The notes below the pieces were generated by a model that saw only the letters and a program-made list of their open reading frames with translations, searched no databases and was not told the origin of the DNA. DNA of 64,000 bases from JBEIHX01 sp040381075 (lineage in GTDB: Bacteria > Pseudomonadota > Alphaproteobacteria > Caulobacterales > Aquidulcibacteraceae), in contig JBEIHX010000017.1 in the NCBI GenBank assembly GCA_040381075.1, positions 1 through 64,000 on the forward strand, read 5' to 3'. Made by a program: the position numbers and the translations under genes. This document shows, piece after piece, positions 17,082-26,113 of the stretch; the stretch's first letter is position 1; the number at the start of each line of letters is the position of its first letter.

Positions 17082-18803
17082 ATGACCCTTCGCAAGAAAC
17101 TCTATCGCGAGCTCGGCCATATGGTCGTGGTTGTCGCCCTGCTCGCGGGCCTTGGCATCTATGCTTATGACTTTGTCATTCACGGCATCATGGCCAAGCC
17201 GGAGCTCAACGGCCTAATCATCGCGACAGCGATTTTCGCGACTGGCCTGTCGTTTCTGGCCTTGAACAATCTGTTCAATGACATGAATGCGCTGGACGCA
17301 CTCAATACGGATTATGGATATCGCCGCAAGACCAGCGACGCCGACATCTATTCGACCCCGGCAAAGGTCTTCAAGCGACCGAGCCTTCTTGGATATGGTT
17401 ACCGGCTCATTACCGAAGAACTGCAGAACCGCGGACAGACCCGCCTGCCGGCGGAGACCGTGCACCTGCTGGTGAAAGACGTCGATCAGCGCATCTCCGA
17501 CATGCGCTCGACACTGACCTATTTCGGCGGCCTTCTGGTGTTTCTGGGCCTGCTTGGCGCCTTTATGGGGTTGATGAAGACAGTTCACTCGGTGGGCGAT
17601 CTCATTGGCTCCATGGACATGTCCGGAGCTGGAGGCGCCGACTCGATCGGCAAGATGATCGACGGCATGAAGGGTCCCCTCGCCGGGATGTCAACAGGGT
17701 TCTCCTCATCCCTGTTCGGGCTGCTGTTCTCGATGGTGATCGGGCTGATTGATCGCTTCCTGATCAGCGCCATGAAGGCGGTGAGGAACGAATTTGAAGC
17801 CACCCTGATCAACATGGCGGAACTTGAAACGGCGCATGCGTCAGGCGCAGCGGCGGGCCATGCGCCGCACCATGGCCCCAGTCAAGCTGCGGGCCATGCA
17901 GCAGGGGGCTCCGGCGTGGGTTTGAGCCCGCAGGCGGAAGAGGCCTTTTCCCGGATCCGCGAAGCCTCGGAGCGTACACAGGAGCAGCTGCATGAACTGA
18001 ACGCCACCGTCGCAGGAGCGTTCGCCTCGCTTCGCTCCCAGAAGCTGCGCGCCACCATCGACGACACGCTGAGCCTTGCGCTCGCCGCGATCGCCGACGG
18101 ACAACGCCAGATGAGCGAGCAGATGGGCCGCTTCGCCGACGCGGCGTTGCAGATGGCCGAGGACCGCTCCGACTCCGACGCCCGCCTGCTGGCTGCGCAG
18201 GAACGTCAGTCAGATCTGATCGCCGAATTTCTGGCGCGCCCGACCGTCGGGGGATCACCATCCTTTAACGCACAATCGGGCGGACCGGTTCAGATCGGCA
18301 GCGCGACGGGCCCGGAAAGCCAGGGTGCGCGCGCACTGCTCGAGCGCCTCGCCCAGGCGTTCCAACGGTCGCGGGCGCTTCAGGAATCGGCCGGCGGCGG
18401 ACGGCTTGCCAATGCCCAGCTTGAGCGCTCGATGATTGCGACACAGGCGCTCGCCCGAGAGACCCTCAAGCGGCTTGACGACATGCGCCGTGACGACCGT
18501 CGGGTGGTGCGCGACATCGCGCGGCGGCAGGAGGCGGTCCTGCGCCAGCTTTCGGACGTCTCGCAGTCCATCGCCCGGGCCTTGAACGCCAATGAAATCA
18601 CCCCGCGCGACCGCATCGAAGCGATGCGGACAGAGCTTGAGAACATGCAGCGCGCCGCAACAAACGATCTGAAAAGGCTGGAAAGCCATGTCGTCGCCAG
18701 CCGTCGCATGGCAGAACGGGCCGAACTGGCTGCGAAGCAGACGGCGCAGAATGTTGAAACCATGCAGGCGACGCTGCCTGCCCGCGGGAGGGTGTCAGGA
18801 TGA
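17082..18803 (+). CDS. MotA/TolQ/ExbB-like proton-channel subunit with long coiled-coil tail (SiiB-like)
   Basis: The 573-residue protein has four predicted membrane segments at about 14-33, 43-62, 146-168 and 206-228. The third and fourth helices, with LTYFGGLLVFLGLLGAFMGL and STGFSSSLFGLLFSMVIGLI, match the MotA/TolQ/ExbB channel core. A His/Gly/Ala-rich spacer (about 255-280) follows. The cytoplasmic tail of almost 300 residues is rich in Ala, Arg, Gln and Glu and predicted helical, much longer than in ExbB or TolQ. With the preceding MotB-like protein it should form a proton-driven channel. ZorA and SiiB also carry extended cytoplasmic parts, but no Zorya nuclease or helicase genes are nearby. 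Its stop overlaps the start of the PilZ gene. Confidence 0.82.
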   Translation: MTLRKKLYRELGHMVVVVALLAGLGIYAYDFVIHGIMAKPELNGLIIATAIFATGLSFLALNNLFNDMNALDALNTDYGYRRKTSDADIYSTPAKVFKRPSLLGYGYRLITEELQNRGQTRLPAETVHLLVKDVDQRISDMRSTLTYFGGLLVFLGLLGAFMGLMKTVHSVGDLIGSMDMSGAGGADSIGKMIDGMKGPLAGMSTGFSSSLFGLLFSMVIGLIDRFLISAMKAVRNEFEATLINMAELETAHASGAAAGHAPHHGPSQAAGHAAGGSGVGLSPQAEEAFSRIREASERTQEQLHELNATVAGAFASLRSQKLRATIDDTLSLALAAIADGQRQMSEQMGRFADAALQMAEDRSDSDARLLAAQERQSDLIAEFLARPTVGGSPSFNAQSGGPVQIGSATGPESQGARALLERLAQAFQRSRALQESAGGGRLANAQLERSMIATQALARETLKRLDDMRRDDRRVVRDIARRQEAVLRQLSDVSQSIARALNANEITPRDRIEAMRTELENMQRAATNDLKRLESHVVASRRMAERAELAAKQTAQNVETMQATLPARGRVSG

Positions 18804-19165
18804 TCTCCATGCGATCAGGCCCGCTGAGGATATTTCGCCGCCGAAGCGTTCGCGCCCATCCGCGCCGACCGTGCCGGCGTCTTGGCCTCATGATTCTGCA
18901 ACCACGCGACGTCGAAATATCTGGCATGGTGATCAACATCAGCCCGGCGGGCTGCCTGTTTCGCCCGGCGCTGCATTATCTCGTCCAACGCAACGGCGAT
19001 ACCGTGGTGATCAATGTCGCTGACCGACGCTTCGCAGGTCATGTGGTCTCAACCCAACCATTCGGATACGGCGTCAAGTTTGAGCAAGAGCACAAGATCG
19101 ATGAGCTGATCGCCTGGGAGCTTGTCGACGCGCAAGACCCAACTGCGCAGCAGGGCGCGGCCTAA
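18800..19165 (+). CDS. PilZ-domain c-di-GMP-binding protein
   Basis: The 121-residue single-domain protein has an Arg-rich start (RRRSVRAHPRRPCRRLG) followed by VINISPAGCLFRPA. Together these form the RxxxR and (D/N)xSxxG signature that binds c-di-GMP. The rest fits the PilZ beta-barrel (VVINVADRRFAGHVV, YGVKFEQ). The ATG overlaps the stop of the proton-channel gene by 4 bp (ATGA), so the two are translationally coupled and probably act together. The likely role is to sense c-di-GMP and gate the channel or exporter; that part is inference from the overlap and the nearby cyclase. Confidence 0.82.
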   Translation: MISMRSGPLRIFRRRSVRAHPRRPCRRLGLMILQPRDVEISGMVINISPAGCLFRPALHYLVQRNGDTVVINVADRRFAGHVVSTQPFGYGVKFEQEHKIDELIAWELVDAQDPTAQQGAA

Positions 19166-19298
19166 ACCGATGCGCGCTTAAGCGGCGCACGGCCCGCCAC
19201 TGCCCGCGAGTCTGCCCCTCAGGCGCCAAGGCAGGCCAAGCCCGGAATATCCTCGGCAAAATCGCCCGGCCAAAGCCTTCGGTGTCGCCGCCAGGGCT

Positions 19299-19334
19299 GC
19301 AGCCAGTGCTGCCGCCAGTGCCGCGGCCAGTGCT
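19299..19334. repeat. Tandem repeat, 12-bp unit x3
   Basis: Three imperfect copies of GCNGCCAGTGCT lie in the convergent gap between the PilZ and TolC genes (19166-19407). No gene or clear terminator is visible in this gap. Confidence 0.7.
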
Positions 19335-19407
19335 GTGAGCGGCGCAGGCCGCTCAAGACACCAGTAAGTGCTCCAACCACTCCGAAATGTCAGCCCCCCA
19401 CACCGCC

Positions 19408-22400
19408 TCAGCGTGAGGGAGCCGCCTCAAATTTCTCGCCTGTCGCCACAATGAAGAGCTCGCCTATGTTCTTCAGCACCCGATAAGCTGCAATCTCTCT
19501 GGCTGCGACGTTGGAGATGCGCTTTGATTTTCCGGCGATCAGCGTTTCCTGACTGTCAAGAAGGTCGAAGACGCTGCGCCCGCCCGCCCGGAACTGCGTG
19601 ATGTACAGGTCCACCAGACGCTCACCTGCCTGGACTTCCTGCTCAATCGCAGCGACCTTGTCGCGCGCCGCGGCCAGAGCCGCGTAGTCGCTGCGCACCA
19701 GCTGGACAATATCGCGCCTGGTGCGGTCAAAATCGAATTCAGCCTGGCGCAGCTTCGCCTTGGCGCGTGAAACTGCTGCGCTCTGGGCTCCGCCGTCATA
19801 CAATTTGTACCGCATCGTGACCATTGCGCGGGCGTCGTCGCTGCGCCCCGCAGGTCCCCCGACGTTATCCTTCCAGTTGCCCTGCGCCTCAAATTCGATC
19901 CGCGGCAACAAGCCGGCCCGCTGTCCCGCGGTCTGGCGGCGCAGGGATTCCAATAAGGCCGTCGCCTGGCGCAATTCCGGATTGCCCTTTTCGGCAAGCT
20001 CAAGCGTGGCCTCAACGTCCTCAGGAATGAGCGGGCCAGCCAACGGCGCAGGGGCGAGGTCGCCGGGAAGCCTGTTCAGCTGCCGGCGGAAACCTTCCTT
20101 CGCCACCGCGAGGTCGCTGCGCCGGTCCAGCAGGGCGCCGCGGGCAGCGTTGAGCTTCGCCTCGACCCGCGAGACATCCGCACCCGACACCAGGCCGAAT
20201 TGTCGCTGGTTCTGCACGGTCTGCAGTATGCGCTCATGGGCTGCAACGTTTTCTTCCGCCAGCGCAGCGAGTTGCTGGCGTTCCAGAACCCCGATATAGG
20301 CGGCGGCCACATCAAAGGCGACGCGCTCGACCTCATTGCGCAGCGCCCAATCAACGCCCTCATACACGGCCCGGGCGCGCTTCACGTCGTTGCCGGCTGC
20401 GCCGAAGTCCCAAATGAGTTGACGAAGCGCAATCTGAGCTTCCGCACGGTTGGCCTGCTCAATGGGTGAGGTTTCGCTGCGCGTGCCCTCCACTCCTTCA
20501 GACATCATCAGGTCGACATTGGGCAGGAGCGCTGCGCGGCTTTGACGCATGGCGTACTTGGCGTCGTCGCGTCGCGCCTGTGCGCTGAGAATGTCGGGAT
20601 TGCCAGTGATGGCTGCGAGAATAGCGTCCGCCAGCGTCTCCGCCCCATCAGCACGATCTGCAGGGGGCGAAGCCGAAGACGACGCCTCAGACGTTGTCGG
20701 GGGCGCAGCGCCGGGAGTCGCCTCGCCGCCGGCCGCGGGCGGCGAGGCCGCGTCGCCGACAGTCTCGCCCAGCGCCTCGCGCGCAAATGAACGGGCGATC
20801 GCGGCGGCGTCGGTGCTGTCGGCCGGCTGATCAACCGCAGGGAGGCCGCCCGGCGCACCGTCGCCCGTCAGCGGCTCCTGTGGGTTCTCACTGGCAGCCG
20901 GGTCGCCAGGAGGTGGAAGCACCGCCATGCCTGGCGGCGGCGCGCCCGGAAGAACCATTGTCTCCGGCGACTGCTCCGCCGCGGGCTTGGGCGGGCTCGC
21001 CACATCGGCCGTCAGCGCGGTCGATTGCGGTTGAGCAGACGCTGGCGGCGACGCCGCCGGAGGGACAATATCGGCGGACGGCGGCACATCAGGCGCCTCC
21101 GCAACGGCGCTCGAAACGGCAGGAACCTGACCGGGCCCAGGCAACGCGACACCAGCCGACGGGACAGATGACAGGACCGGCTGCGGGGGCCGGCGAGGGT
21201 CAGCCTTTCCCGTCGCCCCGAAGCGGAAAGTCCCCCGTCGGGCCTGTCCCCCGGCCTCATCCAGCGATGGGACTGCAGACGCCATCGCCGGGGGGCCGGT
21301 GAGCGCGCCATCAGGCTCGACGACTGCAGGGATGGACGCAGCCGGCGTGGCCAGGGACAGCGCGGGGCCTGGCAGCCTATCTGATGTCGTATTGTCCAGG
21401 GCGCCCGTGACCGGTTGGGGCCCTGCTGCGGTTTCGCCGTCTTGCAGACCGCCGGGGTCCGGCGTCACAGCCGTGTGCACCTCCTGCGGCGAGGTCGGCG
21501 CGAGGCTGGCCGCCTCGACATCAATCGCGGCGGCGGGCGGCGCAACCTGCACCGGGCCGTCCGGTCCGCTGGCGGCCTTCCCGGCGGTGCTGTCGCTCTG
21601 CTGCGCGTCGGACAGGGAGATCTGCTGTGCATCGTCCTGTGCGGCGACGGCGGTCGGCGCAGGCGACACAGCCTGACCAGCTTCGGGGACCGCGCCATGC
21701 GCAGCTGCGCCTGTGGAAGGATGCCTGCTCTCAGAAGGCGATATGACCGGCGATTCTGTCCGGGGCGGCGATGCTGTCTCGAGCGTTTGAACCGCTGCGT
21801 TCGACGCGAGCGGCGCAGCAAAATCAGCAGACGGGAGGGCCAGACCCGCCCCGGAGACGGTCGCAGGCATGACCGGGCTCGGAAACAGAGCAACCGGCGC
21901 GGCGGGCATTGGCGCGGCGCCATCCGCGACGACGGCGCCTGCGCCGCTGTCGACCGCCGCCGTGGCAGCGAGGACTGGCTCTGCTTGCGCCGGATCCTGC
22001 CGTGGCTGTGACTGGTCGGGCGCCGCCGCCCTGCCCGAATCGCCATATCTGAAGCCCCCCTGGCGCGCGCGCTCTGGCTGGCCGCGGGGCGCGGGCGTTC
22101 CGGATGAGGATGGATCGGATCCTGGAACACCGCCAGCATCCGCAGCGCCGGCGGCGGGCGGCGCACTCTGGGCCGGCCCGGCGGGCGGCGTCACTTGCCC
22201 ATCGCCTGGACGAACGCCGGGCTCAGCACCGCCAGGCGATGCGGTCATGTCTGTCGCAATGACGCCAAGTCCTGCAACGGAGTTCGAACCGTCGTCAGCG
22301 AGAGCCTGCTGCGCTCCTTCAAGTGGCGGACCGGATCCGACCGGAGCCGCAGGCGTGGAGGAGGGTCCTTCTTGAGACGGCCGCTCGGCGACGCCGGGTG

Positions 22401-22980
22401 AAACCTGCTCTGACGGCGCCGACGCGCCCGCCACCGGCGCGCCAACCAGGCCAGCCGGCGTGGATGCGCCGCCTTCCCCCGCCCCGGCGACTGAAGCCCC
22501 AGGCGCCTCGGCCCCGGCCTCGCCCCCCGGGGGGCCTGTGGTCATGACGTCAAGCGCCCTGGCGTCATCAACACCCAAGCGCAATCGTAACAATGGGGCG
22601 AGACTGGCGAGCCCAACGGGGGCGCCAGGGGCGACGTCGGGCGATGCGGCTGAAGGGTCGTCGCTCGGCAGGCGATCGGACGACGCTTCGCCGCCCTGGG
22701 ACGCGGGGGTCGCGCCGGCTGTCGCTGGAACCGTCGTCACCGGCACACCTGACGCAGCCGCGCCAGCGGATGCGCCCCCGCCTGGCGAAGGCGGCAGCCC
22801 GCCAGCGCTTTGATTGGACGGTGCGCCCGCTGGAGGCGCTTCCTGCCCCGCTGCTGGCTGGCACAGGGGACCAATGGCCGCAGCAACGACACCGAACAGC
22901 CCCGCAACGCCGATGTCCAGCACGCGGCGCGGCGCGACCGAGGCGTCGCCAGCAGGTGTTCGGTGCGGATTCCTCGCCAT
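19408..22980 (-). CDS. TolC-family outer-membrane efflux protein with ~730-residue Pro/Ala-rich N-terminal extension
   Basis: The protein has 1190 residues against about 450-500 for usual TolC homologues. A hydrophobic stretch (about 20-45) ending AAGQEA looks like a signal peptide. Residues about 46-770 are low-complexity Pro, Ala, Gly, Ser and Glu with almost no aromatic residues except two related motifs, GGFRYGDSGRA (about 305) and GTFRFGATGKA (about 585). The canonical TolC domain fills about 780-1190: ETLADAILAAITGNPDILSA, RAALLPNV, and the second repeat with YKLYDGG and SVFDLLDSQETL. The composition and frame are continuous through the junction, so this is a real fusion. It is convergent with the exporter operon and should be its outer-membrane channel. 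The extension would lie in the periplasm. Confidence 0.88.
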   Translation of the reverse strand: MARNPHRTPAGDASVAPRRVLDIGVAGLFGVVAAAIGPLCQPAAGQEAPPAGAPSNQSAGGLPPSPGGGASAGAAASGVPVTTVPATAGATPASQGGEASSDRLPSDDPSAASPDVAPGAPVGLASLAPLLRLRLGVDDARALDVMTTGPPGGEAGAEAPGASVAGAGEGGASTPAGLVGAPVAGASAPSEQVSPGVAERPSQEGPSSTPAAPVGSGPPLEGAQQALADDGSNSVAGLGVIATDMTASPGGAEPGVRPGDGQVTPPAGPAQSAPPAAGAADAGGVPGSDPSSSGTPAPRGQPERARQGGFRYGDSGRAAAPDQSQPRQDPAQAEPVLAATAAVDSGAGAVVADGAAPMPAAPVALFPSPVMPATVSGAGLALPSADFAAPLASNAAVQTLETASPPRTESPVISPSESRHPSTGAAAHGAVPEAGQAVSPAPTAVAAQDDAQQISLSDAQQSDSTAGKAASGPDGPVQVAPPAAAIDVEAASLAPTSPQEVHTAVTPDPGGLQDGETAAGPQPVTGALDNTTSDRLPGPALSLATPAASIPAVVEPDGALTGPPAMASAVPSLDEAGGQARRGTFRFGATGKADPRRPPQPVLSSVPSAGVALPGPGQVPAVSSAVAEAPDVPPSADIVPPAASPPASAQPQSTALTADVASPPKPAAEQSPETMVLPGAPPPGMAVLPPPGDPAASENPQEPLTGDGAPGGLPAVDQPADSTDAAAIARSFAREALGETVGDAASPPAAGGEATPGAAPPTTSEASSSASPPADRADGAETLADAILAAITGNPDILSAQARRDDAKYAMRQSRAALLPNVDLMMSEGVEGTRSETSPIEQANRAEAQIALRQLIWDFGAAGNDVKRARAVYEGVDWALRNEVERVAFDVAAAYIGVLERQQLAALAEENVAAHERILQTVQNQRQFGLVSGADVSRVEAKLNAARGALLDRRSDLAVAKEGFRRQLNRLPGDLAPAPLAGPLIPEDVEATLELAEKGNPELRQATALLESLRRQTAGQRAGLLPRIEFEAQGNWKDNVGGPAGRSDDARAMVTMRYKLYDGGAQSAAVSRAKAKLRQAEFDFDRTRRDIVQLVRSDYAALAAARDKVAAIEQEVQAGERLVDLYITQFRAGGRSVFDLLDSQETLIAGKSKRISNVAAREIAAYRVLKNIGELFIVATGEKFEAAPSR

Positions 22981-23786
22981 TTCGCGTGGCCGGGCCTTCC
23001 TCAGAGCTAAGGCGGCATCTCCACTCGGTTTGGTAAAGCTTTGGTCAATCAGCCCTGAAAAGGGGGAAGGCTGGATGCGACATGTCCACTCTCAAGGACC
23101 GCCCGCGCAAGGCGCGCGAGCCCCTCAGACCCACCGGCGAACCACCCAGCAGACCGGTTGCAGCCCGATAGGCGGCCTCTTGGACCGCAGCGCGGATTTC
23201 GGATGTGTGATGGAAGGCTGCGCCTTCGCCGAGGACGAAGTCGATCTGCTCTGAGCGGCCCGCACCGACTTCGGTGTCCAGGGGACGTTGCAGACGCGGC
23301 GCATCGGCTTCGCCGGCTGACCTCACCGTAAGCCGCAGACCAGCGACCATACAACATCCGACGGACCAGCTTTGCGCCAGGGCCTCCAGGTCCCGGCCAG
23401 ACCCGCAGGGACCAGGCAGGGCGCCTCGTCGATTTCAATCCGGACCGGGCGGCCTGGATCCTTGGTGTCGGCGGAGTTCTTGCTGCCATGGCTCTTGAGC
23501 ATGGTCGCGAGCCGGTGTGACCTTCTTCAGCATCAATCGGACGCTCCGCGCCGGGGCATTCTTCCCGAGGCGACCCACGCCCTATGACACTCACGCATGA
23601 GACTGACCTGCGAGCCTCATGTACGAGCCTCAAGTATGAGCCTCACGGACAAATGAGCCCCACGGCCAGAATTTGGCGATTTACGATGAATCTTGCGCAA
23701 GTCCTTGACGGTTCGCTAGCGAGGGCGCGCCACACTGCAACGCAGATTGGCTGAAGGCGTAACTGCACGCCCCTTGGGACAGTACA
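22981..23786. other. Intergenic region between TolC and DUF2336 genes, with a possible decayed minus-strand ORF
   Basis: No intact gene is convincing in these 806 bp. On the minus strand an ORF from the ATG at 23502 reads plausibly (MLKSHGSKNSADTKDPGRP...) and stops after about 60 codons. A second frame then continues in similar style (GAGRSEQIDFVLGEGAAF...) to a stop at 23045, as if a frameshift split one small gene. I do not recognise the product. Confidence 0.3.
23612..23667. repeat. Tandem repeat, ~13-bp unit x4
   Basis: GAGCCTCA-type units occur at 23612, 23625, 23638 and 23655; the third is extended to 17 bp. They lie about 120-175 bp upstream of the DUF2336 gene. Confidence 0.6.
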
Positions 23787-24923
23787 ATGCGGGAGCAGAA
23801 GCTGATTTCGGAGGTCGCCGCACTCGCCGGCGATGAATCGCGCGCCAACCGTGCGGCCCTGCTGGATCTGATCGCGAGTATCATCGCGGATCTGGATCAG
23901 GAGGAGGCGCGCCGGCACGGTGAAGTGCTGAGTGAAATCGTCGCCGCGCTGTCGCTCGAAGTTGAGATACGCATCCGGCAGGATTTCTCAGCCCGAGTCG
24001 CCGATCTGGAGTGTCTGCCCCGTCAGGTTGCATTTGTTCTTGCATCAGACGACGTAGAAGTTGCGAGGCCGGTCCTTACACGCACCCGCAGCCTGTGCGA
24101 CGCAGACCTGATCGCCCTCATAGACACGATGGGCGAGGACCATTTGTCGGCAATCGCCCTGCGCGCCGTCATTAGTGATCTCGTGTGCGACGCCCTCGTC
24201 TCGAAAGGCAGCAACCAGACCCTTGAACTCCTTGCGGCCAACCGCGGGGCGCATCTGTCGCAATCAGCCATCCGCACGCTTGTGCAGCGCGCCCGCCGCC
24301 AGACTCGTCTGGCGGAGATCCTCGCGCGGCGCAGGGATCGTGAGCCGGAGGTCGTCAAGGCGCTCTACGCGTCGGTCCAAACCGGTCTGCAAGCGATGCT
24401 CTCCGAGCGACAGGCTGGCGGCGGATACGCCGGTGAGAGTTCGAAGCGGCCCAGCTGGCGCGTTCCCCGCGCAGAAGCCGGTCCCCTGCTTGCCGAGATC
24501 ACTAAGCACAAAGTCAGCGGCACACTGCCGCACACCGAGCTTCTGAGATATCTGCGCGAAGGAAAGCGACCGCATTTCTGCATCGCGTTCAGCGATGCGA
24601 TCGGCGTCAGTCACAACCTGGTCGCCGAGATCCTGGAACGTCAGGATGCGAGGCTGCTGGCCGCTCTCTGCAAGACCTCGGGCATAAAGCGCCAAGTCTA
24701 TATATCGATCGGCGTTATGGCCTTCCATCACGGAGCGTTCAAAGGGCGCCTTGCCGCACTCGGCGACCTCTTCGATGACATGTCCGCCGGACAGGCGGCA
24801 GCCTTGCGTGGTGACCTCATAAGGCTTCAGCCGCCCAATGTAGTGCCGCTTCCTGCAGCCGAACAAAGCCGCACCTGGCTGAATTCGTCCGGCGATCAGG
24901 TTTCAGCAATGAAAACGCGATAA
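23787..24923 (+). CDS. DUF2336 family protein
   Basis: The 378-residue protein matches the alphaproteobacterial DUF2336 family. It is an all-helical, HEAT-like repeat protein with recurring blocks such as VAFVLASDDVEVARPVLTRT, ALVSKGSNQTLELLAANRGA and a terminal domain of short helices. The function is unknown. In related bacteria such genes often sit beside signalling, motility or surface genes. GGGA lies 8 nt before the ATG. The next gene follows after 38 bp in the same direction, so the two probably form an operon. Location beside the T1SS locus suggests, but does not show, a regulatory role there. Confidence 0.8.
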   Translation: MREQKLISEVAALAGDESRANRAALLDLIASIIADLDQEEARRHGEVLSEIVAALSLEVEIRIRQDFSARVADLECLPRQVAFVLASDDVEVARPVLTRTRSLCDADLIALIDTMGEDHLSAIALRAVISDLVCDALVSKGSNQTLELLAANRGAHLSQSAIRTLVQRARRQTRLAEILARRRDREPEVVKALYASVQTGLQAMLSERQAGGGYAGESSKRPSWRVPRAEAGPLLAEITKHKVSGTLPHTELLRYLREGKRPHFCIAFSDAIGVSHNLVAEILERQDARLLAALCKTSGIKRQVYISIGVMAFHHGAFKGRLAALGDLFDDMSAGQAAALRGDLIRLQPPNVVPLPAAEQSRTWLNSSGDQVSAMKTR

Positions 24924-24961
24924 CATACCCCTTCAACAAGGTTGATCTGCAGGACACAGAC

Positions 24962-26083
24962 ATGTTGGCCAGACGCGCAGACGGTGCGCGCGATTTGTCG
25001 CGGATCCGCAACTCAGCGTCCACCGCGCGCGTGTTGAACCTCGCCGACATCGCGCAGCGACCGCAGAACGCCAGCGCCGTGCAGGCTCAGCCGATGTTTC
25101 TCAACCGTAGGCTGAATCAGGCGATCATCCTGAAACATGCCGTGCGGGCGGATGAGCGTGAACTGTTCCCACCCCCCCTGCGCACCGCAACGAAGGTCAT
25201 CCTGCCATTCTCTGGAAGGGATCTTCATTTGGGCGGGGTCAGTTTTTTTGTCGAACAGAGGGGTGCAGATGCGCAGCTTGACAGTCTTGTGGGCGCCAAT
25301 GCGGGGGAGTTCGTCAGCCTGCGCGACCGCGAGCTGCTCCTGCACCTGTCCGAACTCACCTGCTTCGATCCCTTTCTGCTGAGAGAGCGCACCCGCCGCG
25401 CGGGTCTGGAGATTGCAGCCTGCTACTTTAATGTCTCAGACGCTGATCTCATGCGCATGCACGTTTTCGTCACAAATGAAATCAGGCGCCTCGTGCTGAT
25501 GGCGCTCGGCGGCAAGCAATCGGGGGCCGAGGCCGCCGCACTGCTGGCGCGCCGGCTTCTTCATGATCCAGAAGGGCCTGAACTCGCCCCCTTGCGGGAG
25601 ACCTTGCGTCTGTCTCCTGAGGAGCAGAAGGACTGCCTGTTCGCCTGGAAAGGCTTTCTTTACTACAAATGGAAGCTCGCGCAGATGGCGCAGGCCATGG
25701 GCGCGCTGAAGGCTGGCCTCAGTCGCCTCAAATGCGCCGACAACGATCAGGCAGGTTTGGCGATGGTGCGCGCAAGCGCGGAGAGGATCAGGCGCTCGCT
25801 CGAGGCGGCCGACGTGCGCGTGAGATTGGCGGTCGGCGTCTATGATCGTGCGTTCCACGACCTCACCGCGCGCGGCGGCGTGCTGACCTTCCGCAGTTTC
25901 CTGCAGGAGGCCCCGGCGATATTTCTGCAGATCGGCGCGTTGGTCGGCGCGATGACGCACGTCTTGTCCGTGTGGGAGTATGAGTTTTCGGATCAACGCA
26001 CGACCGCTCCGTTGATCGCCCGGGCGCTCGATATCCTGGACGATATGGAAAGCGCTCTGGAAGCGACATCCACGCTTGCCTGA
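24962..26083 (+). CDS. Conserved-looking hypothetical protein downstream of DUF2336
   Basis: I do not recognise this 373-residue, mostly helical soluble protein. It has balanced codon use and charge. Notable stretches are FNVSDADLMRMHVFVTNEIR, FAWKGFLYYKWKLAQMAQAM and a C-terminus with PLIARALDILDDMESALE. No transmembrane segment or signal peptide is seen. AGGA is 8 nt upstream of the ATG. It follows DUF2336 by 38 bp, so co-transcription is likely. A helical scaffold or regulator for the neighbouring secretion or c-di-GMP locus is possible but unsupported by motif. Confidence 0.75.
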   Translation: MLARRADGARDLSRIRNSASTARVLNLADIAQRPQNASAVQAQPMFLNRRLNQAIILKHAVRADERELFPPPLRTATKVILPFSGRDLHLGGVSFFVEQRGADAQLDSLVGANAGEFVSLRDRELLLHLSELTCFDPFLLRERTRRAGLEIAACYFNVSDADLMRMHVFVTNEIRRLVLMALGGKQSGAEAAALLARRLLHDPEGPELAPLRETLRLSPEEQKDCLFAWKGFLYYKWKLAQMAQAMGALKAGLSRLKCADNDQAGLAMVRASAERIRRSLEAADVRVRLAVGVYDRAFHDLTARGGVLTFRSFLQEAPAIFLQIGALVGAMTHVLSVWEYEFSDQRTTAPLIARALDILDDMESALEATSTLA

Positions 26084-26113
26084 CAGCCCCGCCCGCAGGC
26101 GGCGTGGACGGCC

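Noticed and set aside
16353..18803. Zorya anti-phage system (ZorA/ZorB)
   Set aside because: The MotA/MotB-like pair is suggestive, but there is no ZorC/ZorD or ZorE-like gene. The neighbours are T1SS genes, which fits the SiiA/SiiB analogy better.
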